A stretch of 61,414 nt of DNA from Candidatus Colimorpha pelethequi (lineage in GTDB: Bacteria > Bacteroidota > Bacteroidia > Bacteroidales > P3), in the NCBI GenBank assembly GCA_018064245.1, contig JAGHVO010000007.1, positions 1 to 61,414 on the forward strand, written 5' to 3'. Below the pieces are notes generated by a model that saw only the letters and a program-made list of their open reading frames with translations, ran no database searches and was not told the DNA's origin. This document shows, piece after piece, positions 54,371 to 61,414 of the stretch; positions within the stretch are counted from its first letter, which is position 1; each line of letters opens with the position of its first letter. Both the position numbers and the translations under genes were made by a program.

Positions 54371-57187
54371 TTAAACAACCACGTTGATGATGCGTTTGGG
54401 AACAAAGATGACCTTCTTGGGCTTGGCGCCAGCGAGCCATTTCTGGCTTTCGGGAGCCTCCATCACGGCCTTTTCCGCCATAGCGGCGTCGGCAGTAGCC
54501 GGAAGATCCACCGTGAAACGCATCTTGCCATTGAAGGAAACAGGATAAGAGAAAGTATCCTCCACCAAATATTTTTCTTCAAACAACGGCCAAGAAGCCA
54601 ATGTCACGCTGCCCTGATTGCCCATTTGGTGCCACAGTTCCTCGGCGATGTGAGGTGCGAAAGGCGCCATAAGCACAACAAGAGGCTCAAGGATTTCACG
54701 CTTGGAGCACTTGGCGGCGCTCAAATCATTCACGCAAATCATAAAGGTAGAAACTGCGGTATTGAATGAGAAACGCTCAATGTCTTCGGAGATTTTCTTG
54801 ATGGTCTGGTGCAGGATTTTCAGTTCCGCCTTGGAAGCGGGAACATCCTTTACAGACTCATACAAACGCCAGAATTTCTTGAGGAAACGGTGTACGCCCT
54901 CGATGCCATTGGTGTCCCACGGCTTAGCCTGTTCCACAGGACCCAAGAACATCTCATAAAGACGCAACGTATCGGCGCCATAGCGCGCCACAAGGTCGTC
55001 AGGGTTCTGCACGTTGAACATCGACTTGGACATCTTCTCCACTTCCCAACCACAGATATATTTGCCATCCTCGAGCTCAAACTGCGCATCCTTGAATTCG
55101 GGACGCCAAGCACGAAACTTCTCAATGTCAAGCACATCGTTATCGACGATATTGATATCCACGTGGATGGGAACGGTCTTCTCGGCGCGGCCAGGGATAT
55201 TCTTGGAGATGAAGAGGTTGTTATTCTCCTTGCTACGATACACAAAATTCGAGCGACCCTGAATCATACCCTGGTTGATCAGCTTCTGGAAAGGTTCTTC
55301 TTTGGTAGAGAGCCCCAAATCGAAGAGGAATTTGTTCCAAAAACGAGCATAAATCAAGTGGCCCGTACCATGCTCAGCACCACCAACATACAAATCGACA
55401 TTCTGCCAATAGCCAGCAGCCTCTTTCGAGAAATAAGCCTCTTGATTGCAGGGATCCATATAACGCATATAGTATCCACTGGAGCCTGCAAAGCCCGGCA
55501 TCGTGCTCAGTTCAAGCGGAAATACATTGATGTTGTCGATCTTGCTGTTTTCGACCACCTTGCCCTGCTGTTCATCCCAAGCCCAAACGGTGGCATGTCC
55601 CAGAGGAGGTTCGCCAGTAGCAGTGGGACGGAATTCCTTGATTTCTGGCAATTCCAAAGGAAGCTTGTCTTCCGGAATGGCGCAGGGAACGCCATTCTTA
55701 TAATAAATCGGGAAAGGCTCGCCCCAATAGCGCTGACGGCTGAAGATAGCGTCACGCAAACGGAAATTCACCGTCTTGTGACCGATGCCCATCTCCCCTA
55801 CCTTCGCTATCACGGCCTTCATGGCATCCTTTACCTTCATACCCGTGATAAAGCCACTGTTGACACTCACACCCACCTTGGCATCCATACTCTCAGTCCA
55901 AGTAGCGGGATCAGAGACTTCCTCTACAGAAGGAGCCACAACCTGACGGATGGGGAGGTTGAAATGCTTGGCGAAAGCAAAGTCGCGGCTGTCGTGGGCG
56001 GGAACCGCCATAATGGCGCCCGTACCATAGCCAGCCAACACATATTCGCTCACCCAGATAGGAATACGTTCCTGTGTAAGCGGATTGACGGCATAGGCAC
56101 CCGTAAAGACACCGCTGACCGTTTTCACCTCAGCCTGACGTTCGCGTTCGCTACGGTTCTTAGCCCAAGCAACATACTGATCCACAGCCTCACGCTGCTC
56201 GGGAGTGGTTATCTCGGAAATCATCTCGTGTTCAGGACAAAGCACCATAAACGTCACGCCAAAGATGGTGTCGGGACGCGTGGTGAAGATTTCAAAACTA
56301 TGGTCACCCTTTTCCAACGGGAACCACACCGCGGCACCTTCGCTTCGTCCAATCCAGTTGCGCTGGATCTCCTTGAGCGAGTCGGTCCAATCCACCTGCT
56401 CCAAACCATCAACCAAACGTTGTGCGTAGGCGGTGATACGCAAGCTCCACTGACGCATCAATTTGCGTTCCACAGGATAGCCACCACGGACGCTAAGACC
56501 ATTGACCACCTCATCGTTCGCCAAAACCGTACCCAATTCAGGACACCAGTTCACAGGAATATCGGCAAGATAAGCCAGGCGGTAGTTCATCAGCACGTCG
56601 CTCTTCTGCTGCTCAGAGTAGGCGTTCCATTCCTCGGCGGTGAAACTGAGTTCCTGACCGCAAGCCACATGGAGGTCGGCGCTACCATTTTGGGCAAAAT
56701 GTTCAATCAGGCGACTGATGGGTTTTGCCTTTTGGCACGAAGTGCAGTAATAGCTGTTGAACAGCTGGATGAAAGTCCACTGCGTCCAATGATAATATTT
56801 GGGGTCGCAAGTGCGCACCTCGCGGTCCCAATCGAAGGAGAAACCAATCTTGTCAAGCTGCTCACGATAGCGCTTGATGTTCTGCTCAGTAGTGATGGCA
56901 GGGTGCTGACCCGTTTGGATGGCATACTGCTCGGCGGGCAAGCCGTAGGCATCGTAGCCCATGGGATGCAGCACGTTAAAGCCCTTCAAGCGTTTGTAGC
57001 GAGCGTAAATATCGCTAGCGATATAACCCAGAGGGTGTCCCACATGAAGACCCGCTCCCGAAGGATAAGGGAACATGTCAAGGACATAAAAATGAGGTTT
57101 GTTGGAATTATTGTCAGCCTGGTAAACCTTCTGTTCGCGCCAGTACTGCTGCCACTTAGGCTCTATTTCACAATAATTATAGTCCAT
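54371..57187 (-). CDS. leuS: Leucyl-tRNA synthetase
   Basis: 938 residues, normal for Bacteroidota. HIGH motif in [16 protein letters not shown] (near residue 45), the editing domain with '[16 protein letters not shown]', KMSKS in [10 protein letters not shown], and an anticodon-binding helical domain. The C-terminal domain ends [15 protein letters not shown]. Essential for leucine charging. First gene of the nusB-coaE group, with its own promoter at 57230. Confidence 0.96.
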   Translation of the reverse strand: MDYNYCEIEPKWQQYWREQKVYQADNNSNKPHFYVLDMFPYPSGAGLHVGHPLGYIASDIYARYKRLKGFNVLHPMGYDAYGLPAEQYAIQTGQHPAITTEQNIKRYREQLDKIGFSFDWDREVRTCDPKYYHWTQWTFIQLFNSYYCTSCQKAKPISRLIEHFAQNGSADLHVACGQELSFTAEEWNAYSEQQKSDVLMNYRLAYLADIPVNWCPELGTVLANDEVVNGLSVRGGYPVERKLMRQWSLRITAYAQRLVDGLEQVDWTDSLKEIQRNWIGRSEGAAVWFPLEKGDHSFEIFTTRPDTIFGVTFMVLCPEHEMISEITTPEQREAVDQYVAWAKNRSERERQAEVKTVSGVFTGAYAVNPLTQERIPIWVSEYVLAGYGTGAIMAVPAHDSRDFAFAKHFNLPIRQVVAPSVEEVSDPATWTESMDAKVGVSVNSGFITGMKVKDAMKAVIAKVGEMGIGHKTVNFRLRDAIFSRQRYWGEPFPIYYKNGVPCAIPEDKLPLELPEIKEFRPTATGEPPLGHATVWAWDEQQGKVVENSKIDNINVFPLELSTMPGFAGSSGYYMRYMDPCNQEAYFSKEAAGYWQNVDLYVGGAEHGTGHLIYARFWNKFLFDLGLSTKEEPFQKLINQGMIQGRSNFVYRSKENNNLFISKNIPGRAEKTVPIHVDINIVDNDVLDIEKFRAWRPEFKDAQFELEDGKYICGWEVEKMSKSMFNVQNPDDLVARYGADTLRLYEMFLGPVEQAKPWDTNGIEGVHRFLKKFWRLYESVKDVPASKAELKILHQTIKKISEDIERFSFNTAVSTFMICVNDLSAAKCSKREILEPLVVLMAPFAPHIAEELWHQMGNQGSVTLASWPLFEEKYLVEDTFSYPVSFNGKMRFTVDLPATADAAMAEKAVMEAPESQKWLAGAKPKKVIFVPKRIINVVV

Positions 57188-57229
57188 TATATCAACTCTT
57201 TAATGGAAAACATAATAAATAATAAAATG

Positions 57230-57237
57230 CAAAGATA
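57230..57237 (-). promoter_or_regulatory. -7 promoter box for leuS
   Basis: The minus strand reads TATCTTTG, 42 bp before the ATG, downstream of TTTTTTCG. Confidence 0.72.
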
Positions 57238-57427
57238 CGAAAAAATACCTATTCATTTACCAACCAACGGCAATAATAAGGACATTTCTTTGCCATAAAG
57301 CCATTATTCGCAAAAAAGGGCCAGTAACAACCAGCCCAGAAAAGGAATTTGCTATTCGATTCCACTCTCCCTGCAATGACACCCTCTTTTTATGCCCCTA
57401 CACGACGGCGCACAAACAGTATTTATA

Positions 57428-57862
57428 CTAGAACCGATAGTTGATGCCAGCCTTGATCTGCATGGAACCGTAGGAAGTGGCCACATCGGGGTTATAGTGC
57501 CCGAATTGGAACCGTCCCCATCCTCCTTCCAAAAAGATTCCCCAATGGGCAAAAGGATAGCACGCAACAGCCATATTGATGTTGTATTCTGCAGTTGGAC
57601 GCGTTGGATGACTGAAAACATAGCCAAACGACGCACCAAAGGTCCAGTCCCACAAATGCGTTTCGCAACGCATGAGACGCAGCAGATGAAGGTCAACGCC
57701 AAGTCCGCAATGCAACGCAAGGGCGCTTTTCGTCCCGTCGGGAAGATTTACATTGTTGAGGTCAACCTGAAACGCTTGTCCAACGCCCGCATTTATTCCC
57801 AATGTTAGGCAAGGCAATAGATTAATGACATCGGCATCTATCGACAGCAATCCCGAATGGAC
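57428..57862 (-). pseudogene. 5'-truncated outer-membrane beta-barrel gene
   Basis: About 144 codons are open from 57862 to the stop at 57428, but there is no ATG and no signal peptide. The first residues read VHSGLLSIDADVINLLP, and an in-frame TGA sits at 57863-57865. The rest alternates hydrophobic strands and ends in the C-terminal aromatic typical of outer-membrane barrels (IKAGINYRF). The intact gene should be about 60 residues longer. It stops at the edge of the phage-like module, so loss of the 5' end may come from an insertion or deletion. A TTG start at 57850 would give a protein with no export signal. Confidence 0.6.
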
Positions 57863-57911
57863 TCAGCAGCATCTCTACAACAAGATCTTTGCGAGCATCC
57901 GGGATGTATAG
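57825..57911 (+). pseudogene. Possible 3' fragment of an unidentified gene
   Basis: A 28-codon plus-strand frame from an ATG at 57825 to TAG at 57909-57911. Its second half (PEWTQQHLYNKIFASIRDV) reads like a genuine helical C-terminus. It overlaps the truncated barrel gene at the junction. I cannot assign it; it could be the tail of a recombinase or other mobile-element gene, or chance. Confidence 0.3.
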
Positions 57912-57961
57912 CAAAATCAAACACTCATGGACAGCATCACATACTGCCTACTAGAAGACAT

Positions 57962-57995
57962 CGGTAATGGTCTTAAATTCGTAAGACCATTACCG
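57962..57995. terminator. Perfect 14-bp inverted repeat after the phage-like lysis genes
   Basis: CGGTAATGGTCTTA pairs without mismatch with TAAGACCATTACCG around a 6-nt loop. It begins three bases after the last lysis-gene stop (57999). No T tract on either strand; termination or an integration-related role are both possible. Confidence 0.6.
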
Positions 57996-57998
57996 CAA

Positions 57999-58433
57999 CT
58001 AATGTCTAAGTTTCCGAATCATCATTATTCCCGTGAAAAATACCATACCCCAAAGGAAGGAAATCACGAGCATCTTAATGGTTAAAACAGAGTTGGAGGT
58101 TTTAAGAGTGTCAGACTTGGAGGCATTTTGGATAGTTTGAGTTTCGGCTTGGGAGGTTGAGTGGGATTGTGAGGCGACATTGTCTCGGGAAGTGATTTTC
58201 TCGTGGTCATGGGTTGAGATTAATTTGGTTGTATCGCCGGCAGCATTGGTTTGGATGGTGATGGTAGTGGTCTCTCTTATGGTGTCGTAGAGAACACATT
58301 TAACAGTCTCCATCACGGTGTCGTAGACAGTCTTATTGTGATTCTTCAACGTGAGGGTCTTGCCGCTTCTGCAACTCGTTGTAAACAGGGCAAGCATCAC
58401 TATGAGGGCAATCTTTAATTTTCTGTATTGCAT
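57999..58433 (-). CDS. Putative unimolecular spanin (N-terminal lipoprotein, C-terminal membrane helix)
   Basis: 144 residues. The N-terminus has a lipoprotein-type signal (IALIVMLALFTTSC, Cys21). Residues ~25-110 are Thr/Ser/Asn-rich and predicted periplasmic. A single C-terminal helix (VLTIKMLVISFLWGMVFFTG) is followed by a short basic tail RKLRH. A lipid anchor in the outer membrane plus a C-terminal inner-membrane helix is the u-spanin design of phage T1 gp11; spanins fuse the two membranes in the last lysis step. Its first 101 nt lie inside the upstream gene in another frame, as for Rz/Rz1. It is the last gene of the amidase cassette. No sequence family recognised; the call rests on architecture and context. 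Confidence 0.55.
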   Translation of the reverse strand: MQYRKLKIALIVMLALFTTSCRSGKTLTLKNHNKTVYDTVMETVKCVLYDTIRETTTITIQTNAAGDTTKLISTHDHEKITSRDNVASQSHSTSQAETQTIQNASKSDTLKTSNSVLTIKMLVISFLWGMVFFTGIMMIRKLRH

Positions 58434-58662
58434 TTTTCAGATATGATATTTCAGTTCTTAAATCCCTGACTTCACACCGCAGGGGGTCGGCAATGTTTTC
58501 CTTGAACTCCTCAACATACATCTTGGAAAGATTCATATCTTTCTGTCGGTTATCAGCCTTCATTCCCTCCAACTCATGACGGTAGCGACGGCGATCGAAG
58601 AGCCAACCGCCACTGGCGACAAGAGCGAGAAAGGAAAGAAGTACGTTCCATATATTGTTCAT
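58333..58662 (-). CDS. Small membrane protein with coiled coil (holin- or i-spanin-like)
   Basis: 109 residues. One N-terminal helix (VLLSFLALVASGGWLF) then a charged, coiled-coil region (~25-90: KADNRQKDMNLSKMYVEEF...LRTEISYLKNAIQKI) and a Cys-containing tail (DCPHSDACP). The start at 58662 overlaps the amidase stop as ATGA, excluding the longer frame. Single helix plus coiled coil is the layout of inner-membrane spanin subunits; a one-helix holin is the alternative. Confidence 0.6.
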   Translation of the reverse strand: MNNIWNVLLSFLALVASGGWLFDRRRYRHELEGMKADNRQKDMNLSKMYVEEFKENIADPLRCEVRDLRTEISYLKNAIQKIKDCPHSDACPVYNELQKRQDPHVEESQ

Positions 58663-59072
58663 ATACCGTTCTCCTTTCTCCATTGCTGCACATTGAAGCA
58701 TGGGCAAGCCTTGTTGGCATATTCGTTATGTCCATGTATATGGATGACGTTGTGTTCTTCCATCAAGTCTTTCACCAATTGCAGCAAGGCAACCCGCTGA
58801 TTGGGTGTACGGGTGTCGGAGGGACGCCTTGAGGAATCGAGTCCGCCGACATAGGCGATGCCGATACTGTTGGCATTGTGTCCAGTGGTATGAGCGCCAG
58901 GTTCCTCAATCGGACGACCAACATTGACACTGCCATCAGGATAGATGACATAGTGATAACCTATATCACGCCAGCCCAACGACAGATGGTAGCGGCGGAT
59001 GCTCTCCACAGTGCAGCTGGCAGATGGTGTCGTAGCGGTACAATGGATGATGATTTCTGTTATTGTTCGCAT
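58659..59072 (-). CDS. N-acetylmuramoyl-L-alanine amidase (T7-lysozyme-like endolysin)
   Basis: 137 residues, Amidase_2 fold. Probable zinc ligands are His10 (IIIHCTAT), His115 and Cys123 (GHNEYANKACPCFNVQQW), with the same 8-residue His-Cys spacing as T7 lysozyme. The 'GWRDIGYHYVIYPDGSV' block is typical. No signal peptide, so a holin or other route is needed to reach peptidoglycan. Bacteroidales carry many such amidases in phage-derived islands. It is followed at once by two small membrane genes. Confidence 0.88.
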   Translation of the reverse strand: MRTITEIIIHCTATTPSASCTVESIRRYHLSLGWRDIGYHYVIYPDGSVNVGRPIEEPGAHTTGHNANSIGIAYVGGLDSSRRPSDTRTPNQRVALLQLVKDLMEEHNVIHIHGHNEYANKACPCFNVQQWRKENGI

Positions 59073-59169
59073 GTGATTTCTTTTTGTGTGTAAACAATAG
59101 AAGATATCGAAGACAGATTAGAGAGGGTGCGTTGTATCCCAGAAGCACCCTCTCCAGCCTCGTCGGCGT

Positions 59170-59751
59170 TTATGCGACGAGATAGACGACATTGACAGTA
59201 TCACCTTTGGTGAAATGAGACGGGTCTTTAAAAGTAAGTTTGCCATCGCAGACCGTATAGTCGGCAGGCGGCTGCATCAACCCATTGACGAAAACCATGA
59301 CAGAACCGCCAAAAGGCACTTTAGCGAGAGAGATTTCAGAAGTGAAATCAACGCTGTCGATGTTGAGGTCCGGTATGTTGGGGAGTGAGGGGAATGCAAT
59401 AGACTTTTCTGTAGCAACTATATTGCCGTTTGAGAGGGTAATGCCGACGATAGCCTTGGTGGTGGTGCCGCTACCCATTGCATTAGAAGTACTGACACCC
59501 GTAACAGGCAGGGCCGCTTTGGTTACTTTGATAGCCGAGCCATCTTTTGTGATGGCGGAGACAAACTTTCCACTCTCGGCACTACCATTGGAGACTGACT
59601 GAAGCACACCATTGATTGCATTGCTGAGTGATTTGTTAATCTTTTCGTTTGTAGCAGCGGCTGTGGGCAGCTGTTCGGTAAGAGTTGTCCAATCGTCAGA
59701 CACTGCGGGCGAAACTACGCCTTCGATTTGTTTTACTTTGAGTTTCTGCAT
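59170..59751 (-). CDS. Phage-like structural/tail protein, uncharacterised
   Basis: 193 residues, no signal peptide, rich in Ser/Thr/Val/Asn. The C-terminal ~50 residues ('SVMVFVNGLMQPPADYTV', then 'LTFKDP' and 'GDTVNVVYLV') match the short beta module common at the ends of phage tail-fibre and decoration proteins. The gene at 59781-60125 has a similar module (VYVNGLRYTLGKDYKEL). Named family not recognised. Confidence 0.6.
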   Translation of the reverse strand: MQKLKVKQIEGVVSPAVSDDWTTLTEQLPTAAATNEKINKSLSNAINGVLQSVSNGSAESGKFVSAITKDGSAIKVTKAALPVTGVSTSNAMGSGTTTKAIVGITLSNGNIVATEKSIAFPSLPNIPDLNIDSVDFTSEISLAKVPFGGSVMVFVNGLMQPPADYTVCDGKLTFKDPSHFTKGDTVNVVYLVA

Positions 59752-59780
59752 AACTTTACTATTTTGATGAGTTAAGGGGA

Positions 59781-60125
59781 TTAATGAGTAATGGGTATAG
59801 CTTTGAGGATGATTTCGTCGTCGCTCTCGATGCCAAGGAGTTCAAATCCATCAGCCTTTTGTCCGCCAGACAGTTCCTTGTAATCTTTGCCGAGAGTGTA
59901 GCGTAGTCCGTTGACATAGACCTCTGAACTCCCAGGCACAAAGGGTTTCCGACTGAAAAAGAGACCCAGATTGAAATCAATACTCGCAGCCTTGATCGCC
60001 TGCGGCACCAAGTCGGACAAACAGACTTGCGCAGCATTACCGTCGGAGTCGCAGCCCAGAGTGTTGAACTTGCTGACAGCCTTTGGCTCGACGATCGGGA
60101 GGGTTGTGATCTCTAAATCTTCCAC
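59781..60125 (-). CDS. Small phage-like structural protein, uncharacterised
   Basis: 114 residues. The N-terminal half includes 'VSKFNTLGCDSDGNAAQVCLSDL'; the C-terminal half shares the VNGL...DY beta module with the neighbouring protein. The start codon is GTG (60125), since there is no ATG near the conserved N-terminus. A 29-bp gap separates it from the next gene. Confidence 0.55.
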   Translation of the reverse strand: MEDLEITTLPIVEPKAVSKFNTLGCDSDGNAAQVCLSDLVPQAIKAASIDFNLGLFFSRKPFVPGSSEVYVNGLRYTLGKDYKELSGGQKADGFELLGIESDDEIILKAIPITH

Positions 60126-60233
60126 GTTGCAATTAAAAATTAAAAATTATTGACGTAAAGAGAAGGTTATCCGTCGGCCATAGAGGACGAGTCTTCGCCC
60201 CCCGACAAGCAGACAGAATACAGGATTAGGCAG

Positions 60234-61106
60234 TCAATCCGCAATTGGGATTTCAGGTTGGAGATAGACGGCAGCACTATTAACACCGCCATAGCTATTG
60301 GCAGATGCGAGGGCGGCAGAGTTGTTCTGGTATGCAGCCAAGGCCGAATTCTCGACATAGAAAAACTGAGTGCTGACCTTCAGAGTGCCATTGCCAGACT
60401 CGCGACTGTGCACCCAAACGGCGGCGCCATTGGTAATCTGAGAAGCTGTAGCCAAACAGTTGTCGGCAACGGAAAAGCCCATTGGACTGACGAGATCCCA
60501 AAGAGGAGTATCGTCGGCGGTGTCGAGAACGACCTTATAGCCTTTGATGGAGGCGCGAGGGACGCGGGTTACCGCGTCGATCGTTTGGATGCCATGGAAG
60601 AATGTGAGCTGGTCACCCTCACCGAAAGCATCATTGTTATCAATGACAGCCTGGGAGAACTGCGCCACGGTAGTTACTGCAGAAATGGACAAGGAACCGA
60701 GTCGAATGCCGCTGACAAGTATGTTGCCACTATTCACTGCCATACTGATACTCGGGAGTGATCCGCGCGTGATCTGATAGGGAGCAAGGACCGCTCCGCC
60801 GTTAAGCCTCATCGTCTTGGTGATATAGACTTTGACGACGCCAAGGTTAGCCTGGATAAAGGCGTTGTAAACATTCATGCCAGAGGGCAGATCCTCAAAT
60901 CCGCGCCGCAGCATCGAGTCGAACTGTTTGTAGATGGCGCCCAAGTTAGACCACTGAGCACGGACATTCATCTGTCGTTGGGTACGGAGCGGAGTAATGG
61001 GTTTTGCCGGCAGTTCACTGATGATGGTTCCCCTCTTAGTTTGTCGGTAGAGCAGTTGTCCCACCCTACCGCTGATTCTGGTGTTTGCCCCGGAAATTTT
61101 TGCCAT
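60234..61106 (-). CDS. Uncharacterised protein of phage-like module (DUF6266-like pattern)
   Basis: 290 residues, no signal peptide. The N-terminal ~90 residues carry a small-residue-rich block (RISGRVGQLLYRQTKRGT, 'PLRTQRQMNVRAQW', 'SGMNVYNAFIQANLG') that I associate with a Bacteroidota family like DUF6266; this is from memory. The remainder is beta-rich. First gene visible of the amidase operon, directly after the promoter at 61202. Confidence 0.55.
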   Translation of the reverse strand: MAKISGANTRISGRVGQLLYRQTKRGTIISELPAKPITPLRTQRQMNVRAQWSNLGAIYKQFDSMLRRGFEDLPSGMNVYNAFIQANLGVVKVYITKTMRLNGGAVLAPYQITRGSLPSISMAVNSGNILVSGIRLGSLSISAVTTVAQFSQAVIDNNDAFGEGDQLTFFHGIQTIDAVTRVPRASIKGYKVVLDTADDTPLWDLVSPMGFSVADNCLATASQITNGAAVWVHSRESGNGTLKVSTQFFYVENSALAAYQNNSAALASANSYGGVNSAAVYLQPEIPIAD

Positions 61107-61414
61107 AACATTTTTCCTTTCTGTTATTAGTTATACTTATGTTACCTGTCTTTTCCACTTGTCCAACATGTGCACCTGTCGGTTTGTTTCAAAAGACGAG
61201 GCAAAAGTACTGGAGTGGCGAGAATCAGGTTCGGGAATTGTCGGGTTGCGTCGGGATAAAGAAGGATTGGGGTGGATAAAGGGGGATACAAGGGTTGGTA
61301 AAGGAGATGAAAAGGCTTAAGTTCCAATAAGAAATGCAACTTTTGAGTCAAACTAACAAGATGCTAAAGGTAAAAAAACAGCCCCCAAAAGAGTCAAAAG
61401 ACACGATCAAGGGC
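61107..61414. other. Promoter region of the phage-like operon
   Basis: 308 bp to the window edge. Contains the -7 box at 61202-61209 and GA-rich sequence. Short overlapping frames here have no family features. I see no gene. Confidence 0.6.
61202..61209 (-). promoter_or_regulatory. -7 promoter box of the phage-like operon
   Basis: The minus strand reads TACTTTTG (TAnnTTTG). Predicted leader is about 90 nt before the ATG at 61106. Confidence 0.6.

Noticed and set aside
54809-57298. 829-codon open frame antisense to leuS
   Set aside because: It mirrors leuS over its length; the leuS strand has all synthetase motifs, and the antisense product has no family features.
1-61414. tRNA or rRNA genes
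   Set aside because: No cloverleaf signature or rRNA block recognised while reading the gaps; a covariance-model search would be decisive.

Overview
This 61.4-kb window comes from a Gram-negative member of the Bacteroidota, most likely an uncultured Bacteroidales. The signs are TAnnTTTG-type -7 promoter boxes, weak or absent Shine-Dalgarno sequences, a type B type-IX-secretion sorting domain, and the leuS-nusB-DUF1573-yajC-ybbR-coaE gene order. I see no rRNA, tRNA or CRISPR array. Species cannot be told from the sequence alone.

Region A (about 0.1-21.5 kb, all on the minus strand, read right to left) is an aryl-polyene/flexirubin-type pigment cluster. A tyrosine ammonia-lyase-like enzyme supplies the aryl starter. 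Ketosynthases, a chain-length factor, two acyl carrier proteins, a ketoreductase and two hotdog dehydratases extend it. An O-methyltransferase, a thioesterase, two acyltransferase types, a glycosyltransferase, a LolA-like carrier, an MMPL/RND exporter and a double FAD oxidoreductase tailor, anchor and export it. Several genes are fused: KS+CLF, KS+KS-like+ACP, MMPL+PlsC, and FAD oxidoreductase twice. No acyl-ACP ligase or phosphopantetheinyl transferase is in view, so the locus may continue past the left edge.

Region B (21.7-28.7 kb, minus) holds envelope proteins (a predicted outer-membrane protein, a giant AsmA-like protein, a small lipoprotein) and the pyrE-SUMF1-hpt group. Region C (28.9-37.0 kb, plus) holds a 7TM-HD phosphodiesterase, a T9SS-exported protein, a YfhO membrane protein and a UGM-like flavoprotein. 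Region D (37.1-45.3 kb, minus) is a surface-glycan decoration cluster. It has three different CTP-transferase families, a CDP-glycerol glycerophosphotransferase-like enzyme, a CobD-like PLP domain fused to a LicC-like domain, an opine-dehydrogenase-like protein and an amidotransferase-less asparagine synthetase. I read it as a teichoic-acid-like phospho-polyol or phospho-amino-alcohol pathway in a Gram-negative.

Region E (45.5-57.2 kb) is mostly housekeeping: DUF748, TerB-DnaJ, a NagZ-beta-lactamase fusion, coaE, ybbR, yajC, DUF1573, nusB and leuS. Region F (57.4-61.4 kb, minus) is a phage-like module. It has predicted tail/structural proteins, a T7-lysozyme-like amidase and two membrane/lipoprotein genes overlapping by 101 nt, the second with the layout of a unimolecular spanin. 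It abuts a beta-barrel gene that has lost its 5' end.

The most unusual pattern is between genes. Many minus-strand gaps are filled with degenerate short tandem repeats of period 6, 7, 8 or 9. They look position-specific: (AATTGAGA)-like octamers start at stop codons, and (CTTCAAAT)-like octamers lie just before start codons. Some of the repeats are translated, including the linker of the KS-CLF fusion.
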